From Dichetophora obliterata (lineage: Eukaryota; Arthropoda; Insecta; Diptera; Sciomyzidae), in contig OY986440.1 in the NCBI GenBank assembly GCA_963920525.1, forward strand, positions 15,020,298 to 15,084,297: DNA of 64,000 nucleotides, read 5' to 3'. The position numbers and the translations under genes were made by a program. Of the stretch, positions 22,295-33,158 are shown one piece after another (the first letter of the stretch is position 1; every line of letters begins with the position of its first letter). The notes beneath the pieces were generated by a model. It saw nothing but the letters and a program-made list of their open reading frames with translations, ran no database searches and was not told the DNA's origin.

Positions 22295-22475
22295 AAAATT
22301 ATTTTACTGTTTTTGTCATCAAAACAACAAGGGTATTACGCTATGGTTTTTTAGGCGAAATTTATTTTTTCCAAAATGTTTTTATATTTTTTCAAAAGTT
22401 ATAAATAAAACTATTGTTTTATGACCTCGGAATGCAGTATTCGACTTCAATTTACACATGCAGTTTTTGACAACA
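22295..22475. repeat. Dispersed repeat, copy A (copy B at 29400-29617)
   Basis: Shares in the same order ATTGTTTTACTGTTTTTGT-like sequence, AATTTATTTTTTCCAAAATG, CCTCGGAAT(G/T)CAGTATT and CATGCAGTTTT with 29400-29617. Non-coding interspersed repeat of unknown class. Confidence 0.65.
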
Positions 22476-22789
22476 TTTTATGGGCGTTGGGAAAGGGGGC
22501 GTGGCAGCAATGTGCCGGGTTTTAAACTCTTCTTCTCTTCCCAAGGTCTTATAACAAATTTCTTAATTTCTATTAGAGTTTGATTTGAATCCATTTTTTT
22601 TCTTTTCTTTCGAAAAGGGAACGTTCTTTTTTTTGCACGGATAGTGAACCGATAATGAACAAAATAATGACTGACATTTCAAAGATTTAGAAACAAAAAA
22701 GTTAAAAAAATTTTAAGAAAAAAATATTTTTTTTGGGAAAAATTTAAACTCGAAAGTGTGAAAAAATGTGAAAAATTAGTTTACTAAAT

Positions 22790-23320
22790 CCTGATTAGAA
22801 TGTAGTTTCGAATAAAATTTCTAAATTTGAAATGGAATATCTGAATTTCAATTGATCTTTTCATAATTAAAAAGGAATTTCTGAACTTTATTTGATCTTT
22901 TCTTAATTTCAAATGGAATTTCTAAATTTCAATTGAGCTCTTCTGAATTTCAATTGATCTATTCCAAATTTAAAATACAATTCTAAATTTAATTGGTATT
23001 TTCTAAATTTGAATTGTTTAAAATTTCAAATAGAAATGTTTTCAGAAATTTCAAATAGAATTTCTGCATTTCAATCGATATTTTTTACATTTAAATGGCA
23101 TCTCTAAATTTAAATTGATTTTTCTGAACTTCAAATAGAATTTAGAAATTTATATTTTTCTTCTTTTAATCTAAGCTAGAATTTCTGAATTTCAATTGAT
23201 CTTTTCTAAATTTCAAAAGTGGAATTTGTTTTAGAATTTCAATTAATCACTAATGAATTTCAAATAAGATTTCTGAATTTAAATAAATTCTAAATTTCAA
23301 ATAAAGTTCAATATATTTTT
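22790..23320. repeat. Degenerate tandem array of AATTTCTGAATTTCAATTGA-type units
   Basis: Units of roughly 30-45 bp rich in AATTTC, CAATTGAT and GGAATTTCT recur over about 530 bp. Strand-symmetric AT-rich minisatellite. It lies just upstream of the candidate exon at 23385. Confidence 0.65.
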
Positions 23321-23384
23321 TGTTTTATTTTGTTTTTAAATCAATTGCTAGTTCTTCTGTTAAATTTTCGTTTCTCTCTTTTAG

Positions 23385-23451
23385 TTTATTAACCATGAAC
23401 ATGAACACAGTAACCGATCTACCAATTCCTGACCCCGGTTCTGGAGATAAG
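23385..23451 (+). CDS. Candidate host-gene first coding exon
   Basis: A pyrimidine tract and AG (TTTCTCTCTTTTAG, ending 23384) precede an exon with ATG at 23395 in a good insect context (AACCATG). The coding part is 19 codons (MNMNTVTDLPIPDPGSGDK) and ends in phase 0 at a consensus donor GTAAGT (23452). Base composition is clearly less AT-rich than its surroundings. This is the structure of an internal exon that carries a short 5' UTR and the start codon. I do not recognise the protein and found no further exon, so the following intron would extend past many of the repeats downstream. Confidence 0.45.
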
Positions 23452-24823
23452 GTAAGTGCCAAAAGAAAAAAAATATTGTAAAGCAATTTCATGTGTAGCC
23501 TTGTGTTGCATGCGTTTTGTTAAGCTTGGTCTTCTTCTACCCAAAACAATGCAAAAATCTACATCTATTTCTCTTAGTACAACACCACAAATCACTGTAT
23601 TTACTTTTAATTGCACTGTAAAAAAAATATCTATACCAAAAATGTGTTAAAAAGGTTTATAAAACACTTAAAAAGTCTTTCAAACGCTAATATTAATGCC
23701 TTAAAAATCTTTGACATGCCTCAAAATTTATCTTATTATCTTATCTCTTTAAATACATGCAACTTTAATTAATCCTATAAAAAGTGCGCTCTATCAGTTA
23801 GAACTTTAATGTGTTCCAGATATGGTTGTAATGTTAATGTTTGTAACTGTAACTAAAAAATAAAAATACAACAATTGGCACAGAAGGCAAACCTTATGTT
23901 TGACCGTTCGAACAGCAGCCTAACAACGTGTTGGTTTGCAATAAAAAAAATGTTTGATTTCTAGATTTGATGAGCAGCCGCTTCACGCCTGGCTGAACAG
24001 GTGTTGGACACAGACATGAAATTTTTTTTAATATCATGTCGAGGCAATATCAATGGAAAATCAAACGATGTGTCAATTTGGATACTTAACAGAAGCGAAG
24101 CTTTTTCGCAGTTCCATATATTTCATAATTATACAGTCAAATCTAGATATAACAAACCGCCGAAATAGTGAACGCTCGAAATAGGTAACTTTAGTTTTTT
24201 TTTACGCAGACTACTCTAAATAGTGAAAAAATTGTAACTGACTAAGAATAAGAGCAAAAAAGTACGCAAAAAAATTTTTTAAGAAGAAACAAAATAGTTT
24301 TTTTAAATAAATTTTAAAATTTTTCACCTGTCGTTAAATATAAATGAATCTATAAAAAATAAAAATAAAAATTTATCCTAGAAAGGACTTTGACCCAGCT
24401 TCTATTGATCAATTGTATAACATTTTTTAGTAAATTAAGGCGGCACAACTAGTTGGGACGTACAATAAAAGGTCTTGTTTATGATTTTTTTTTTTGGCCA
24501 CACATTAAAATAATTAGTAAGAAATTTTTTTTACATTAAATATATATATTAGAAGGGTATATTTTTTGTTATGACAAAATATTGATTAATTAATGCGAGA
24601 CAGCAAATTTTGCGAGGGATAAAAAAAGTGTTTTGCCGTGATCACAGCTGCTCGATCGAAATAAAAAAAGTCATTAGTTAATGAAATAATGCTCCTGATG
24701 AACAAGGGGATTTAAAAATTTGTAACTTTCGAAAAACGGCGAATGTTGAAATTCAAAGTTATTTTTTTGACAAAAATTCGCCAAAAAAAATATAGTCGTC
24801 CAAGGACAATTATGTATATAATC
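23452..24823. other. No gene seen; presumed intron
   Basis: AT-rich. At about 24135-24165 the sequence CAGTCAAATCTAGATATAAC resembles the terminus of pogo/Tigger-type elements, but no matching opposite end or transposase was found. Confidence 0.4.
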
Positions 24824-24974
24824 AGCCCTATCATGAATAATTTTTCACGCGGAATCGGAAAAGAGAGTTTTCATTTTAAGGATAAAGCTCAAGAATATTT
24901 TGGATCTTGAGCTGTATCTTAAAAATGAAAACTCCCTTTTCGGATTCCGCGTGAAAAATTATTCATGATAGAAC
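24824..24974. repeat. Snapback MITE, arms of about 70 bp
   Basis: Arms about 24824-24893 and 24904-24974 are near-perfect reverse complements (core CATGAATAATTTTTCACGCG) with a loop of about 10 bp. Non-coding; would form a long hairpin if transcribed. Confidence 0.82.
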
Positions 24975-26639
24975 TGAATAAGTGAGAAAAATTTCAAACT
25001 GATCGATAAAGCCGTTCTAAAGTTACAGCGATCACCGATCACCGAAAACATAGTTTCGAGGAAAACGCTTTTAAAGTTTTGACTACGATGTGCATGCAGA
25101 TAAAAAACTCCTTTTAAAATGTATTTATCTCTATAAATTAAAATCCGAGTAGTCTGAAATTTTTAGGGAATGCTTTTGAAATATTCGAAGTATTCGAAGA
25201 TTCGCAAAAAAATAGATGAGTGAGAAACGAGGAGATTTGTTTGTGATGTTTTGCCAATCGCACTCGGAAAAAAGCTCATCACCACTAACATCATTTACGT
25301 AAAATGATGCGATACTGTTCTTGCAGGCTGATAAAATTACGTTTGTGCTCAAATGGTTGAGTTTCGTCAGAAAATCAAATTTTTCCTCAAATGTGTAAGC
25401 TAGGAGTTCATGATGGGTGAGAAACTGGAACTGTTACAGCTGTTTTTCGTCAGAGTCAAGTACAATACAAGTCGATTTGACTTCTTTTAAAAATTCGTCG
25501 AATTGATTCTTCAGCTCCTTAATATATATGGTCGACAAGGCTTTGATAGAGTTGAGCCGCTACAAATAGATTTAATTCTTACTTCTGCAGAGCACGACTC
25601 GCTTTGCCGAATTTATTGAGAACGGCGTTGTAGATTTTGAGCACCCAGTAGAAGAATTGTCAAGGCCTCTTTTATCAGAGGAAATGACATAATTGCGTCC
25701 AAGCAAGCACACTACACATTTTTTAATCACTGCATTAGCATGAATTTTGAAACTCATTCTAAAATGAAAAAAAAGAAGGGAAATGGGAAGGAGTCGAAAC
25801 GCAGGTTGCCAATAGTTTATTTGCGTGTAATATTTTAAATACATGCATACAAAATAACTGAACTAAACTTTAGATAGAAGACAATAATCTGAGTAACCCA
25901 ATAATTTACTATCGATTTTTGATGTAGTAAGCTTTGCAATAAATAGCTGCAAAACAATTTCTATTTTGTTCTAGTCTTTTCTTATGTCGTTTTTATTAAG
26001 ATTTATTATAAGTCTTAAAACAAATTCGGGAAATTTTTGGCATAAATTTAAAGTACAAAAAGATAAATGCGCCGCAATCTTATCTGTACTCAAGCCAAGT
26101 TATTTATCTGGATGAGAGTTTTAAGAATAATTATTATCTTTGCCCCTCTATCTACAAAGTGTTTATAGAATTAGTTTTTGTTTTTGCACGATCATAAATT
26201 ATTGATACTCGTTTAAGGAAAAGTATACTTGTTAAACATGAAGCAATGACAAGGGGTATTAAAACCTGATGGTAAGGCACAGTGGTTGTTAAGCTGCACA
26301 TTCAACAATGCCTTTCAAAAAAATTTCATATCCCTATAAAAACAGATTATCTATTCAACGCTGTTTTTGTTTTATAGTAACACGAGAATTTATAAAACAA
26401 ATAAAACACTTTCACAAAATTAAAAAAAATCATTAGGAATCTTATATATATCTAGCAAAAACTAGTAAACCTAAGGTCAATAGAAATTTGTATTAAATAA
26501 AAGTTTGTAAGTAAGTTTTTTACACATTTCGTGTAGTTGGTGAATTCACATTTTACATTTCATTTGAAAGTCGAAGGAGGTATGTTAAGAGAATGTTCGA
26601 ATCCGTACAGTTTTTTTTCTATTAAAATTGCATTACTGT
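24975..26639. other. No gene seen
   Basis: Two minus-strand frames (25131-25352, 25572-25844) lack recognisable motifs and codon bias. Nothing supportable. Confidence 0.5.
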
Positions 26640-26651
26640 TACCATCTTCAG

Positions 26652-27060
26652 GCGGCCTCGCTAGTCTAGTGGATGCGCGCTTGACTGTTGCTCAGGGGGT
26701 CCCTGGTTCGAGTCCTGGCCGGGCCATTGTTCTACGCAATAACCTTTCTTTCCTTATTTCTAATCAAATAAACTTTAAAACATCAATTTACGACAAAAAG
26801 TTGTAGTTGGTGGTGGTAGGAAAAGTTTGTGGAGAGGAATGCTTAGTAACTTGATTTGACTAAGGTCAATGCATAACACCGGCTTCAGGTTTAATATCAC
26901 ATATTTCTACAGCTTCTGCCACATTAAGAACATCCTACACAAAAAGTTTCAGTTGATTGCTCCTTTCTTCCATTCTGTGGTATCACAACGGACCAATAAT
27001 TTGGTCTAAGTGGGCTGGTCTAAAGACCTGCCGCCACCTTAACCTAATCTTAACCTAACC
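26652..27060 (+). mobile_element. tRNA-derived SINE, 409 bp, 12-bp TSD
   Basis: Perfect direct repeats TACCATCTTCAG flank the element at 26640-26651 and 27061-27072. The 5' head (26654-26726) is tRNA-like with pol III A and B boxes. A tRNA-unrelated body of about 300 bp follows, and the 3' tail is CTTAACCTAATCTTAACCTA ending at 27060, a short-repeat tail rather than poly(A). All features fit a SINE moved in trans by a LINE. Confidence 0.85.
26654..26726 (+). other. tRNA-Asn-like head of the SINE (pol III promoter)
   Basis: Seventy-three nt, the canonical tRNA length. The acceptor stem pairs at 6 of 7 positions (GGCCTCG with CCGGGCC). The anticodon stem CTTGA/TCAGG pairs fully, with loop CTGTTGC and anticodon GTT (Asn) at 26687-26689. 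The T-arm has GGTTCGAGTCC, a perfect B box, and a central T-T mismatch in the stem. The D stem does not pair. It is therefore not a functional tRNA gene but a promoter module. Confidence 0.75.
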
Positions 27061-27072
27061 TACCATCTTCAG

Positions 27073-27479
27073 TTTATACATCTGTTTGTGGTGGTGAGAA
27101 ATAAAATTAAATGTTGATAACATTTGTTGCTGGAACAGGAGTTCATATTTTAAGTGCAACTTTTTTAGCCTCGTTGTGATTTGAAACTCGATGAAACGAA
27201 AAAGCGACAGCACCTATAACATTTAGCTTGCAAGAGAATGAGATAGAAAAGAAAGCACCCTAAGCATGTACACAAACCAACTTCAAAGACATTTAAAGCG
27301 TTGCAGTAGCTGTTGAACTGACAGATTAAGTGCAACTCGGACAAATGTAGTGTCTGCTTTTAGGCAAATAACCATAGACGGCGCCGGAAACGCATACAGC
27401 CAATTCCTTTTTAGCCGTAACTTTAAATTGTAAAGAGATATTTTTCACATAAAAAAAGTATAAAAACAGCATTTTAAAA
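27073..27479. other. No gene seen
   Basis: No supported features. Confidence 0.5.
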
Positions 27480-28930
27480 ATATTTAATAAAATTCAATAT
27501 ATTTAAAAACAGCGGAGATATTTGCATCGAAAGCCAAAACATTCTCATTCTTAGATAATGATGGTTTATGAAAAAGTTGGGACCGACTCGACAAGAGGAA
27601 CAGTTATAATAGGATTTTAAAGTTAAGTTTTTTGTTAACAGTTTCAATTTTGGAAACTTTAAAAGATTTTTTGATTGTAGTCCTATTAAAAATACTGTTT
27701 TTCTGCAGGACAGTGGCATTAGTGGCCTCATAGAATTGATACCCCTCCCAAGTAGCAAAGTATTTTGTAGTACTTTGATACTTTCAAAGGCTCTGTTTGT
27801 TATATAACAGAGTTTTATACAAAAAACTTTGCTAAAAACACATCATCAAAAGAACCATCGAAACTTACGTCTTCGAAAATCTTAAGTTCGAAAACAAAAA
27901 TTTATGAACTCATTGAAAAATTATCAACTCGAAAAGGTGGTTCAGTGGGTTAAGTTTCACTTAAAACATTAGTATAGACATACATACATACATAACATTC
28001 AAATAACTTCCGTCTCTTTGAAATTTAAATGTTTCCGCTCTGTTAAATTGTTTTGTGACAAGAAAAAGAAGTCATCACAATGCCATCATATCAAAATATA
28101 TCATTCGAATTTATCAAAAAAAAAATTAAAAAAATAAAAAAAATAAAAAAAAAACCACACACACAGATTTTGATTGATTCCTTCTATTGGTGTTTTTATT
28201 CATTTTAATGTTTTCGTCTTGCTGTATCAAAATTTATGAGCGGTGCTTGCATGTAATGGAAATGTGTTCTACTTGTGCTTGAAATAATTGTTTAGCGATT
28301 ATCAGTGATATGTTGGGCAAATATTCATCTCTGAGAGATGAAGTTAATGATAACAAATAAAGTTTATAAGTTGTGCTACATTTGAGTAAATCGACAACAC
28401 TCCCTCCCATCTCCACTTTTTAAAATATCTGACTTTGCATCAATTGATGTTTATAACATAACAAAACTTGATTTGAAAAATAAATTTTATCTATAGAAAT
28501 AAAACAAATTTTCTGTTTGTTTGTTTGTTTGACCGTTATACAAATCTAAACGGCACAACGGGTTTCGCTCAAATTTGGTATACATATTGAGTGCATCCTA
28601 GATTAAAGTGTAACATACTCAGTTTTTGACACGCCCCTCCGACTTTTTTTAACTAACGGTTATTTTGTTATTATAATACTTTGTAGTATCGCAATTTTTC
28701 GTCAATTTAATTTAAAATTTTTTTTGTTATTTTGACACCAAAAACATTCACATATCTTCAAAATTGTAGAAATTTTTATCTTCAAAATTGTATAAATTTT
28801 TAGTTCAACGATTTTGTCATAAAAAATCGTTACCAAAGAATGAGAAAAAAACGACACGGAAATCAAAGTTTTTACTTTCAATACAAATATCTCCGCTGTT
28901 TTAAATATATTTTGTTAAATTTTTTTTATT
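27480..28930. repeat. Distant inverted repeat pair, possible decayed DNA transposon
   Basis: Block ACAGCGGAGATATTTG with flanking ATATATTTAAA at about 27487-27540 recurs inverted at about 28869-28925. Between them are AT-rich sequence, an A/T homopolymer stretch (28110-28155) and a common insect repeat block (TTTGTTTGTTTGACCG at about 28515). No transposase frame was found. Confidence 0.4.
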
Positions 28931-29023
28931 TCAAAGTTCAATAAAAACTCTTCACAAGAAATAGTTTGAACTGAACTGTTTGGTCAGTATAAATATTTTG
29001 TAAACTTTTTAAACAAAAAGGTA

Positions 29024-29273
29024 CACTGCCGTCCTAAGAAAGAAAGTCACAAACGCCAAAATTCCAAAATTGCGATAAGGGCAGATTCGAAACTGTGAAT
29101 GCGTTTCTGACTTTTGTATTAAGCTAAGATTATCCATTTTCAACTGAAAATGACTGAAAAACGTTAAGTAAAATGGTCATTCTATTTTGTTTTTTAGAAA
29201 GCTAAAAAAAGAAAAAGCTGATTATCTCAAAACTACTCAAATGGAGATATGACTTTATTTCTTAGGAGGGCAG
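29024..29273. mobile_element. Tc1/mariner-like MITE, 250 bp, TSD TA
   Basis: Inverted ends share CTGCCSTCCTAAGAAA and AAAGTCA over about 25 bp; TA flanks both sides. Left end has two extra bases (CA). Non-coding. Confidence 0.65.
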
Positions 29274-29399
29274 TAAAATATATTGACTTTTTACTCAAAA
29301 AATTATTCAAAAGCTGTTTTTTTGTAAAACTAATAAAAAAGTAATTGGATTGGATTTTTGACTACCTTCTGCAAAAACTTCTTCCAGTTTTGCGCAAAA

Positions 29400-29617
29400 T
29401 TGTTTTACTGTTTTTGTTATCCTTGATTTAATTTTTTTTGACAAAATTTATTTTTTCCAAAATGTTTTTCGTTTTTTTACAAAAAGTCAAGTTTCAGAAA
29501 TAATTTATGTAAAAAAATTACCACAATATCTCTTTCCAATCAAAAGTTATGACTAAAACTATCGTTTTGTGGCCTCGGAATTCAGTATTGGACCTCAATT
29601 TGCGCATGCAGTTTTAC
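29400..29617. repeat. Dispersed repeat, copy B
   Basis: Same-orientation match to 22295-22475 with an insertion of about 40 bp; see that entry for shared blocks. Confidence 0.62.
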
Positions 29618-30002
29618 TTTTTCAACAATGTAACGTCAGAAAAGCTGACTACAGAAACGAGCTACTGTTGATATTTATAAAGTTAGTCAAAATTTGTTGT
29701 TATTTTTAGTTTCTTAATTCTGGTGCTTTAGCTAATTGAAATTTGATCTATTTTAAAAACAGAGGTTTTTTGCTTTTGTATGCTTTGCTTATTTTATACA
29801 TTAGGTATTACTAATGTTATGATTTTTTTGACACATTATATCATTATTTTAACTTCACTGCTTTTTATGTCTTGCACAAATGTATATGTTGTTATGTGTT
29901 ACGTCAAGTGTTGACTGTGGCGTTTTTAAGATTGACCAAATGATTTTTTGGGCTTAAAAACTGCTTCTTCTTCTATTCCATTTTTTTAATGCTTTAAAAC
30001 AG

Positions 30003-30050
30003 TATCGATCGGCTAGCTTTTACACACTTGAGATTGTGTTAGTGCAGCCT
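30003..30050. repeat. Fragment of the hAT left end found at 32704
   Basis: Block CACACTTGAGATTGTGTT with flanks matches the first 45 bp of the element at 32704 (GCTTTTGCACACTTGAGATT). Only this piece is present, so it is a truncated or decayed copy. Confidence 0.5.
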
Positions 30051-30368
30051 TAAATAACTTGAAGTGAATTTAAGACCCTTTTCAATTTCAAAAGCCCTGT
30101 TCGCTTTTAGTTAATTTTAGGTATTTTTAAAAAGTTCTACCCTAAAAAAAGAGATAATTTTTTTATTTTTTAATTTTCTTATTTTAATAATTTTCTGTAT
30201 CTTCTGTATGAAGCTAACGCAATCCGTGGTAAGCCACATTATAAGATGAAACCACTGTGAAATAGAGAAATTGCATTTAACTTGGTTCTCGCTATGTCAG
30301 TTTAAATGTATACTTATCTTCTTTATGATATGCAACCTTTTTATGGTGCATTTTTCTTACATCTCTAA

Positions 30369-30534
30369 GGTTGCGGAAAGAGTGAATGCCGATTCTGATA
30401 GGCAGGATGGCAGGCGACTGTGAACAAGCGAGATAAAAGACAGCTTGTCTTTATTTCTCTCTCCTTTCTTCGCAGGTTACTGCACACGCCTGTCTGCCTA
30501 CCTGCCTGCATCAGCGTTCACTCTGGCCGCAACC
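30369..30534. mobile_element. PIF/Harbinger-like MITE, 166 bp, TSD TAA
   Basis: Ends read GGTTGCGG from both sides and remain complementary for about 20 bp with AGAGTGAA. Further inside, GGCAGG blocks also pair. Perfect TAA duplications lie at 30366-30368 and 30535-30537. Non-coding. Confidence 0.78.
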
Positions 30535-30639
30535 TAATTTATTACTTGCTCTGTTCTTATTCAAACAAAATATGTGATGCGAACACACTCCAGCAATTGT
30601 TTAAAGTCTTTAATATGATAAGGAGACAGATATAGAAAA

Positions 30640-30746
30640 TTATATATATTCTTGATCCATCACCTCCGGAGTCGATTTCGCCATGTCTGTCTGGCTATCG
30701 ACAGGGTACAGCCGAAATTTTAAAGCATTGTATTGAAATTTGGTAT
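30640..30746 (+). repeat. mini-me-like repeat, interrupted
   Basis: TATATATATTCTTGATCCAT, GGAGTCGATTTCGCCATGTC and a short GTCTG tract match the 19680 copy. It is cut by the element starting at 30755 and resumes after 32606 (TATTAGAGTGGGCC), so this repeat was the landing site. Confidence 0.6.
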
Positions 30747-30754
30747 ATGTGCGT

Positions 30755-32598
30755 TAAGCCGGATCGATTTGTATGGAGAAAAAAAAAGTCAGCCGGACAC
30801 CGAATCAAAAGTTAGAGGGACTCCTTAAAACTATTTCGGTATAATATTTTATTGGATCGGAGAAATTTAAATGAAGCGGTTTAGGTTCTCCTGAACCCCT
30901 TTTTTGACCAAAAAATTTTTCAGAATGCATACCCGAGATGTGCAAAATACTGAAGATTTTGATTGTACACAAATTTTGGCTAAAAGAAATGATAAAATTT
31001 TTGTTCGTTACATACTCTTTTGAGACCCCAAAAAATCGATATTTTGTCATTTTCGAAAATATGTTTTTTAAAACGCCTATAAAATATGTATTTTTAATGG
31101 TATTTACATGATATTTAGCTTATTGGAACGGTAATGAGCTCTTCTTTCCATTGATGTGTATAGTGTGGTTTTTAAACCGCTGCTATTTTTTCGATGCTAT
31201 TTTTGAAGCAATATTATGTTTGTTTTTCATGCCTTAGAACAAGAGTTTTTGTAAATCCTGAATTTTGTACCGGAACACCATCTGGTGGACACTTTACTAA
31301 AAAACGGTTGCCAGATTTTGATTTTGAGTACCCAAAACCTCATATATACCAAGATTCGTCAAAATCGAACAGTAATTGTGGCAATTAAATAGGGTTGGGT
31401 CCTTTTTGCAGAATTTTAAAATCTTGAAGAAAAAAATCTTGAAATCAAAATCTTAAAAAAATCTTGAAAAAAAATCTTGAAACTCAAAATCTTGAAAAAC
31501 CTACGCACAGAATGTTTTAGAATTAAAGAATACATTCTACGCGTAGGTTTTTAAAGATTTCTTCATTAAAAATTTGACACTATTTCAAAAAGTGTCCAAT
31601 TTTGAAAGAAGTATCAAATTTTTTGAATAATGAATAATTTCCAAGTCACAGAAATTGTCAAATTTTGAAATAAATCTCAAATTGTAACATTATTTAAAAA
31701 AGTTTCAAATTTCAGTCAAATATCGAAAAAAGTATAAAATTTGGAATAAATGCCAAAATTCTAAAAAAATGATCAAATTTTGAATAAGTGTCAAATTTCA
31801 AAATGTACAAGTTTTGCAAAAAATGTCATATTTAATTTTGACTAAGTGCCAAATTTCGAAAAGTGACAAATTTTGCAAAAAAATGTTCATAAATGGACAA
31901 AAAAAAAAATGGCTAAGTGTGGGACCATAAGTATTTAAAAAATTTAGAATTTTGCCAAAATTTGACATTTTTGTTTACGAAATTAAACACTTTTCCGTTT
32001 TTTTCTGGAAATTATACCTTTTATTCGAAAGAATAACATTTCTCAAAATTTCAAGATTTTTTTCAGATTTATGCATATTTTGTGTTTTCTAGATTATTTT
32101 TTTTTCAAGATTTTGGTTGTTTCAAGATTTTGACCTTCAAGCATTCGGACCGCTCCCAATAAAATAATAATTAGGTGGAAAAAAGCCCTTTGAATATAGA
32201 TTTCTCATGTTTTATATATTTGTGGTACTCAGTATTCGTTAAGATATATATATATATACTTTTTAATGAGCTTTTTTAATAGCTTTAACTTTTTTAATAG
32301 GTGTTAAAAAACATCATTCCGAAAATGACGAAATATCGGTTTTTTCGGGTCTCAAAAGAGTTTGTAAAGAAAAAAATTTAAAAATTGTTTTTGGCCAAAA
32401 TTTTTATACGATTATTCTGAAGAAAAAAAAAAGCTACATGCAAAAAACATAATTTTTTGGCCAAAAAAAGGGTTCAGGAGAATCATAACCGCTCCATGAG
32501 GATTTTTCCAATAAAAAAAATTATGCCGAAATAGTTTTTAAGAGACCGACTTACTTTTGAGTCGGTGCTCGGCGAAATCTAAATTTCGATCCGGCTTA
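30755..32598. mobile_element. hAT-like non-autonomous element, 1844 bp, TSD ATGTGCGT
   Basis: Perfect 8-bp duplications ATGTGCGT lie at 30747-30754 and 32599-32606. Ends read TAAGCCGGATCGA. Inverted similarity extends inward about 200 bp (CTATTTCGG, TCTCCTGAACCC). Ends resemble those of 19173-19481 (TAGGGCGGGTCAA, then TTTGTATGG). There is no transposase; the middle is a degenerate A/T-rich array. Confidence 0.8.
31400..32160. repeat. Degenerate AAATCTTGAA / TCAAATTT array
   Basis: Short units (AAAATCTTGAA, then variants of GTCAAATTTTGAA) recur irregularly over about 750 bp inside the hAT-like element. A small palindrome with arms AAAAACCTACGC lies at about 31496-31553. Confidence 0.55.
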
Positions 32599-33158
32599 AT
32601 GTGCGTATTAGAGTGGGCCTTATTTTAAAAAGACCACCCCAAGGGCTCAAACCCGTGAAAAATTTTAGCAAGTTCAAATACATATAAACCACACGGTTTA
32701 AAGCAGTGTCGGGCAGCTTTTGCACACTTGAGATTGTGTTTGTGCAGTAAAATATGTATTTATCTCACCTACAGAACGATCAAAGCTTCAGTGTTCAAGC
32801 GAATGTCAAGCAGATGAGATCTGCGATTGCGTGTTCCTTGAATATATTATATTATATCTGTGTCGATAAGCAATAATAGCTTAAGTCGATTTAAGACAGA
32901 ACTGAGTTATTGATATAGCTGTGTTCAACGTATATATCATTATGAACACACAAAATCTAGAACTTCTAGCATGATCTTAGCCAAAAATATGAAGCAAAAA
33001 CAAAAGAACCTTTCATATTACTTATATAGCGATTGAAAACTTTGAAACAAGATTTCTGGAAACTTTGAAATAAGACTTAAGCTGTTATTGCGCATCGACA
33101 TAGATATAACGTAAGACTACTCTGTATAAATTGTATGAATGCAAAATTTTTGGAAGTA

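Noticed and set aside
24135..24200. pogo/Tigger-like terminal sequence CAGTCAAATCTAGATATAAC
   Set aside because: No opposite terminus or transposase remnant within several kb.
25131..25844. Two minus-strand frames of 73 and 90 codons
   Set aside because: No motif, no codon bias visible, no splice or start context.
26654..26726. Functional tRNA-Asn gene
   Set aside because: D stem does not pair, T stem and acceptor stem each have a mismatch, and it is the head of a unit with 12-bp target duplications.
31194..31388. 64-codon plus-strand frame
   Set aside because: Lies in the AT-rich interior of the hAT-like element; no motif.
30755..32598. TTAA target site (piggyBac type) for this element
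   Set aside because: TTAA is present at both ends, but an 8-bp perfect duplication ATGTGCGT explains the flanks better and leaves a contiguous mini-me empty site.
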